Assembly (NCBI GenBank): GCA_030038695.1
Contig: JASHSN010000676.1
Span: 1 to 8,162, forward strand
Reading direction: 5' to 3'
From: Nitrososphaeraceae archaeon
GTDB taxonomy: Archaea > Thermoproteota > Nitrososphaeria > Nitrososphaerales > Nitrososphaeraceae
Length of the DNA: 8,162 nucleotides
Every line of letters starts with the position of its first letter. Within the stretch, counting starts at the first letter, position 1. Below the pieces are notes generated by a model. That model had not been told where the DNA came from, searched no databases, and saw only the letters and a program-made list of their open reading frames with translations. This document shows, piece by piece, positions 5,693 through 8,162 of the stretch. The position numbers were made by a program, and so were the translations under genes.

Positions 5693-6805
5693 TTAAATTA
5701 GCTTTTTTTTATCTACGTGTGTAAATTTCTTATTCAGCTTGTTCATTCTTGCCTCATACCCTTTATTGTATTCGAGTTCCTCTGGAACTAGGGTAGCAGG
5801 ATGAATGAAACCTTGATTGCGCATAATGGCGGCTCTCTCAGAAGCCCATAACCTTTGTAGGTCCCAATCTGCAGTACCAAAGCCGTCGTGAGGTCCCGTT
5901 ATTTTACCATTATGCATACTGAAGATCAAACATGAGACAATGGGAATAGCATAATTGACACTGGCTGCAGAATTTAATTTAACTGGCATAAGCGGCAAAT
6001 GATGGCTTCCTCTAGTATTTCCAGATACGTAGTGAGGATTATTAAAAGCACTACACGCTTCTTCTGTTGCAGGGAAATCCTTCTGTGTTCTTATAATGGC
6101 GATAGGATCATCCTTGCCAACATAAGTTCCAGCGATATTGTGTAACCTATCAGTCGAAGCGGCTACGATTTGTTCTCCATCCATAGATAGAACAGAATGC
6201 ACAACATATCTTCCAGGATACATCAAAGATGCTTCCAGTTCAGGCTTGTCTTCCCAAAGCTTTAGGTTAGCAATCATGCCGGTCATCACATCCATCATTT
6301 TAAAGGTCACTCCAGACGCAAGCTTTTCGTTGATAATTAGTCCAGTACTGCTCCTAGCATCAACAAACGCCCTCCAAAGTGGAAAATTAAACGCGCCTGG
6401 TTCCGTTTTATCTGCTGCCAGAATGCAGAAGACTTCACTTGGGCGCTCTTCCATCTCGATTTCTGCTACACCTGGACCCATACCCTTTACGTTACCTGAA
6501 AACGCATCCTTTAATAGATCTTGCCCAGCGCCGTATAACCCTTGTTCCTTGGCCAACTGTGTTCCTTCCTTAAATGCATCCCACGCAAGTTTGTGAATTT
6601 TTTCGTTTTCTGCACCAAATGTGTGTGTCATTACTATATGTATATCATCGCCTGTGTATCCGACGTAATAGTCGATTAGGATGTGCTCTTCTCGCGATGT
6701 TCGAGCAACATAATTTTTTACAACCTCAACTAGTTCATCACTAGGCCTAGTGTGTCCTCCGATTCCACCTATGTCTGCTTTAATCGCAGATATTGTAGTT
6801 CGCAT
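5693..6805 (-). CDS. fbp: Fructose-1,6-bisphosphate aldolase/phosphatase
   Basis: This bifunctional archaeal enzyme joins dihydroxyacetone phosphate and glyceraldehyde 3-phosphate and then removes the 1-phosphate, giving fructose 6-phosphate and making gluconeogenesis one-way. In ammonia-oxidising archaea it would carry carbon fixed by the 3-hydroxypropionate/4-hydroxybutyrate cycle toward sugars. The 370 residues match the family length. The Schiff-base Lys231 and the switching Tyr228 lie in AGTYVGKDDP. Metal-binding positions known from Sulfolobus and Thermoproteus enzymes appear at Asp11, His18, Asp53-Asp54 (TGDD), Gln95 (GAGQDLL), Asp132 (AADKTEPGAFN) and Asp232-Asp233. GNTRGSHHLPLMPV and GPHDGFGTADWDLQR are further conserved blocks. 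All catalytic residues are intact. The ATG at 6805 lies about 40 bases after a TATA box, giving a short leader, and no Shine-Dalgarno sequence is evident. It is a single-gene unit that converges on the hypothetical gene at 4950-5519. Confidence 0.96.
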   Translation of the reverse strand: MRTTISAIKADIGGIGGHTRPSDELVEVVKNYVARTSREEHILIDYYVGYTGDDIHIVMTHTFGAENEKIHKLAWDAFKEGTQLAKEQGLYGAGQDLLKDAFSGNVKGMGPGVAEIEMEERPSEVFCILAADKTEPGAFNFPLWRAFVDARSSTGLIINEKLASGVTFKMMDVMTGMIANLKLWEDKPELEASLMYPGRYVVHSVLSMDGEQIVAASTDRLHNIAGTYVGKDDPIAIIRTQKDFPATEEACSAFNNPHYVSGNTRGSHHLPLMPVKLNSAASVNYAIPIVSCLIFSMHNGKITGPHDGFGTADWDLQRLWASERAAIMRNQGFIHPATLVPEELEYNKGYEARMNKLNKKFTHVDKKKLI

Positions 6806-6839
6806 CTTATAACACAGCAGAAGTTAATCATCTTCCCCT

Positions 6840-6849
6840 ATATTATATG
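6840..6849 (-). promoter_or_regulatory. TATA box of the aldolase/phosphatase gene
   Basis: On the - strand this reads CATATAATAT. The predicted transcription start is near 6818, giving a leader of about 13 bases before the ATG at 6805. Confidence 0.5.
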
Positions 6850-6854
6850 TTAGA

Positions 6855-6865
6855 ATGATAATTAT
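6855..6865. repeat. ATGATAATTAT motif, copy 1, next to the aldolase/phosphatase TATA box
   Basis: This 11-base motif lies just upstream of the TATA box of the - strand aldolase/phosphatase gene and recurs exactly at 6881-6891. The two copies are spaced 26 bases apart. It could be an operator, though AT-rich motifs recur easily by chance. Confidence 0.3.
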
Positions 6866-6877
6866 TGTACTGCAACG

Positions 6878-6894
6878 TACATGATAATTATGTA
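6878..6894. repeat. ATGATAATTAT motif, copy 2, inside an imperfect palindrome
   Basis: TACATGATAATTATGTA is a 17-base near-palindrome: seven of eight arm pairs match around a central A. It contains the repeated core. A third, one-base variant of the core occurs at 6997-7007 inside TACATGATAATCAT. Symmetry suggests a dimeric regulator site. Confidence 0.3.
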
Positions 6895-6992
6895 TGGAAA
6901 ACTACCATTTATTGTGATTCTGCAAAAATAACCTTGTGAAAAGATTGGCGATCACAGATCACATCCGCATAGACGACATTTATCAGCTTAGC

Positions 6993-7283
6993 CTACATGA
7001 TAATCATATTCTCCCCTACATGAATGGAGCCTGATAATACTGTTATAATGCTGAAATATTGGTTTAGTATTAGTAGTGATGCATTCTCACGTTTTGCCTT
7101 GATTGCGATGAACGGTCTCTTCCCGCAAGTCGTGTTGCTAGCTAGTACAAGACCTGATGGTTCTTCTTGACCCTTGGTTGAAAAGTAGTAGACCTGCCGT
7201 GGGATAGATCGAACTAGTCTTTGTTGCAGAATGGGTGAATTAGTAATTAAAGATGGGTTGACTATTTGGGTATTTTCACGCAA
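6993..7283 (-). CDS. Doubtful hypothetical ORF of 96 codons
   Basis: The protein is not recognised. The frame is open for 96 codons from a TTG at 7283 and ends MIIM then TAG. Central residues such as KGQEEPSGLVLASNTTCGKRPF and the following LLILNQYFSIITVLSG look protein-like, with a short hydrophobic stretch at about 69-84. Against it, there is no ATG until the last few codons, no Shine-Dalgarno sequence and no well-placed TATA box. It could be a real small gene with an odd start, the remains of a longer gene, or chance. It lies divergent to cdc48 and upstream of the aldolase/phosphatase gene on the same strand, about 190 bases away. Confidence 0.3.
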   Translation of the reverse strand: MRENTQIVNPSLITNSPILQQRLVRSIPRQVYYFSTKGQEEPSGLVLASNTTCGKRPFIAIKAKRENASLLILNQYFSIITVLSGSIHVGENMIIM

Positions 7284-7332
7284 TTGAATAGTGTGCTATA
7301 TCTTCATCTCGAAATCTCAAATGTCAAAAGAT

Positions 7333-7340
7333 GTATAAGG
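7333..7340 (+). promoter_or_regulatory. TATA box of cdc48
   Basis: GTATAAGG is centred about 33 bases before the ATG at 7369, predicting a leader of about six bases. This matches the near-leaderless layout of the other genes in the window. Confidence 0.45.
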
Positions 7341-7368
7341 CTTAATTGCAAAAGAAGTACGTCTTAGA

Positions 7369-8162
7369 ATGAACAAAGGTAGTGATCCTTTTTCTCTAAA
7401 AATACTGGAATCATATACGAGGGATGTTGGGCGTGGAGTGGCGCGTATTGACTATGATTCTATGGATTCATTGAGCGCATCTACTGGTGATGTTATTGAA
7501 ATTGGAGGCAAACGCCGAACTGTTGCCAAATGTTTGCCACTTTACCCTTCAGATGAAGGAAAGGGAATAATTCGAGTTGATGGTCTAGTAAGGAATAATG
7601 CTGGAGTAGCTATCGGAGATACAGTAATTGTAAGGAAAATCAAGGCAGTTCCGGCTGAAAAAGTTATAGTTGCACCTTTAGAGGCTATACCGCAGATTGA
7701 CGAGCGGTATCTTGCTGATGCTCTTGAAAGTGTACCTCTTATCAAAGGAGATAATGTCATGGTTCCTTACTTTGGTGGCAGACTTACATTCCAAGTTATT
7801 GGTGTAACACCTCAGACTAGTGATGCTGTTTTGATTACTCAAAAGACAATGTTCCATATAGCCGAGAGGGGTAGTGCATTAAGAGGTGGCACTGCACAGG
7901 TCGCGTACGAAGACATTGGAGGCCTAAAGGAAGAAATCCAAAAAGTTAGAGAGATGATTGAACTTCCGTTAAGACATCCAGAAATTTTTGAAAAACTAGG
8001 CATAGAGGCTCCAAAAGGTATACTATTACACGGTCCTCCTGGAACCGGCAAGACTCTTTTGGCAAAGGCAGTAGCGAGTGAAAGTAACTCCCACTTTATT
8101 AGCATTTCAGGACCTGAAATAATGAGTAAATTCTATGGAGAATCTGAAGCACGTCTTAGAGA
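7369..8162 (+). CDS. cdc48: CDC48/VAT-type AAA ATPase (5' part, cut by the window end)
   Basis: This hexameric ATPase unfolds proteins and remodels complexes, often feeding substrates to the proteasome. About 264 residues are visible and the frame is open at the window end. Residues from about 10 to 90 match the double-psi-barrel N-domain, with [20 protein letters not shown] and [22 protein letters not shown]. Residues near 105-180 match the second N-subdomain, including [20 protein letters not shown]. The first AAA module begins at [21 protein letters not shown] and has the Walker A GPPGTGKT at residues 222-229. [19 protein letters not shown] follows, and the Walker B lies outside the window. 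The frame continues upstream of the ATG for ten codons to a TAA at 7336-7338 without ATG, GTG or TTG, so the ATG at 7369 is the start, as the TATA box also indicates. No Shine-Dalgarno sequence is seen. A second AAA module is expected downstream. Confidence 0.96.
   Translation, partial: MNKGSDPFSLKILESYTRDVGRGVARIDYDSMDSLSASTGDVIEIGGKRRTVAKCLPLYPSDEGKGIIRVDGLVRNNAGVAIGDTVIVRKIKAVPAEKVIVAPLEAIPQIDERYLADALESVPLIKGDNVMVPYFGGRLTFQVIGVTPQTSDAVLITQKTMFHIAERGSALRGGTAQVAYEDIGGLKEEIQKVREMIELPLRHPEIFEKLGIEAPKGILLHGPPGTGKTLLAKAVASESNSHFISISGPEIMSKFYGESEARLR

Noticed and set aside
6138..6596. A 152-codon + strand ORF
   Set aside because: It is antisense to the aldolase/phosphatase, whose catalytic residues are all present on the other strand. 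Nothing in it resembles a known protein.
7542..8105. Two - strand ORFs of 72 and 88 codons
   Set aside because: They are antisense to cdc48, including the complement of its Walker A motif.
1..8162. CRISPR arrays, tRNA or rRNA genes, and intact insertion sequences
   Set aside because: No regularly spaced direct repeats, no T-loop or anticodon-arm patterns on either strand, and no transposase or terminal inverted repeats were found.

Overview
The window looks archaeal and fits an ammonia-oxidising archaeon of the Nitrososphaeria (Thaumarchaeota). The case rests on four proteins and one promoter pattern. The proteins are a bifunctional fructose-1,6-bisphosphate aldolase/phosphatase, an archaeal/ER-type signal peptidase with a Ser-His active site, a CDC48-type AAA ATPase closely matching thaumarchaeal versions as I remember them, and an archaeal-type IlvD. 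The pattern is TATA-like boxes about 24-33 bases before start codons with no clear Shine-Dalgarno sequence, which implies leaderless or near-leaderless mRNAs. Low GC and long gene-poor spacers suggest a soil-type lineage, but that placement is inference.

Layout. Bases 1-50 probably hold the tail of an upstream + strand gene. A palindrome-bearing promoter region follows, then ilvD (165-1844, +), dihydroxy-acid dehydratase of branched-chain amino acid synthesis. A spacer of about 450 bases follows, with a likely terminator and a second terminator-like hairpin overlapping a tiny ORF. The signal peptidase I gene (2301-2987, -) comes next. Bases 2988-4224 hold no convincing gene, only short hairpins, a microsatellite and a degenerate repeat pair. 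A thioredoxin-like gene (4225-4566, -) follows, preceded on the same strand by a small, perhaps frameshifted, secreted protein gene (4608-4826, -). A divergent promoter region leads to an unrecognised 189-residue protein (4950-5519, +) whose strand/helix pattern resembles a diverged PD-(D/E)XK nuclease fold. This gene converges on the aldolase/phosphatase gene (5693-6805, -). An AT-rich spacer with a repeated motif and a doubtful 96-codon ORF (6993-7283, -) leads to the 5' part of cdc48 (7369 to the window end, +).

The genes do not form one system. They are mostly single transcription units for housekeeping work: amino acid synthesis, protein export, gluconeogenesis (in ammonia-oxidising archaea this would feed from the 3-hydroxypropionate/4-hydroxybutyrate cycle) and protein unfolding. 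No CRISPR array, tRNA, rRNA, intact insertion sequence or defence island was seen. The points most worth a second look are the 189-residue orphan, the possible frameshift at 4770-4860 and the structured gene-poor stretch at 3200-3900.
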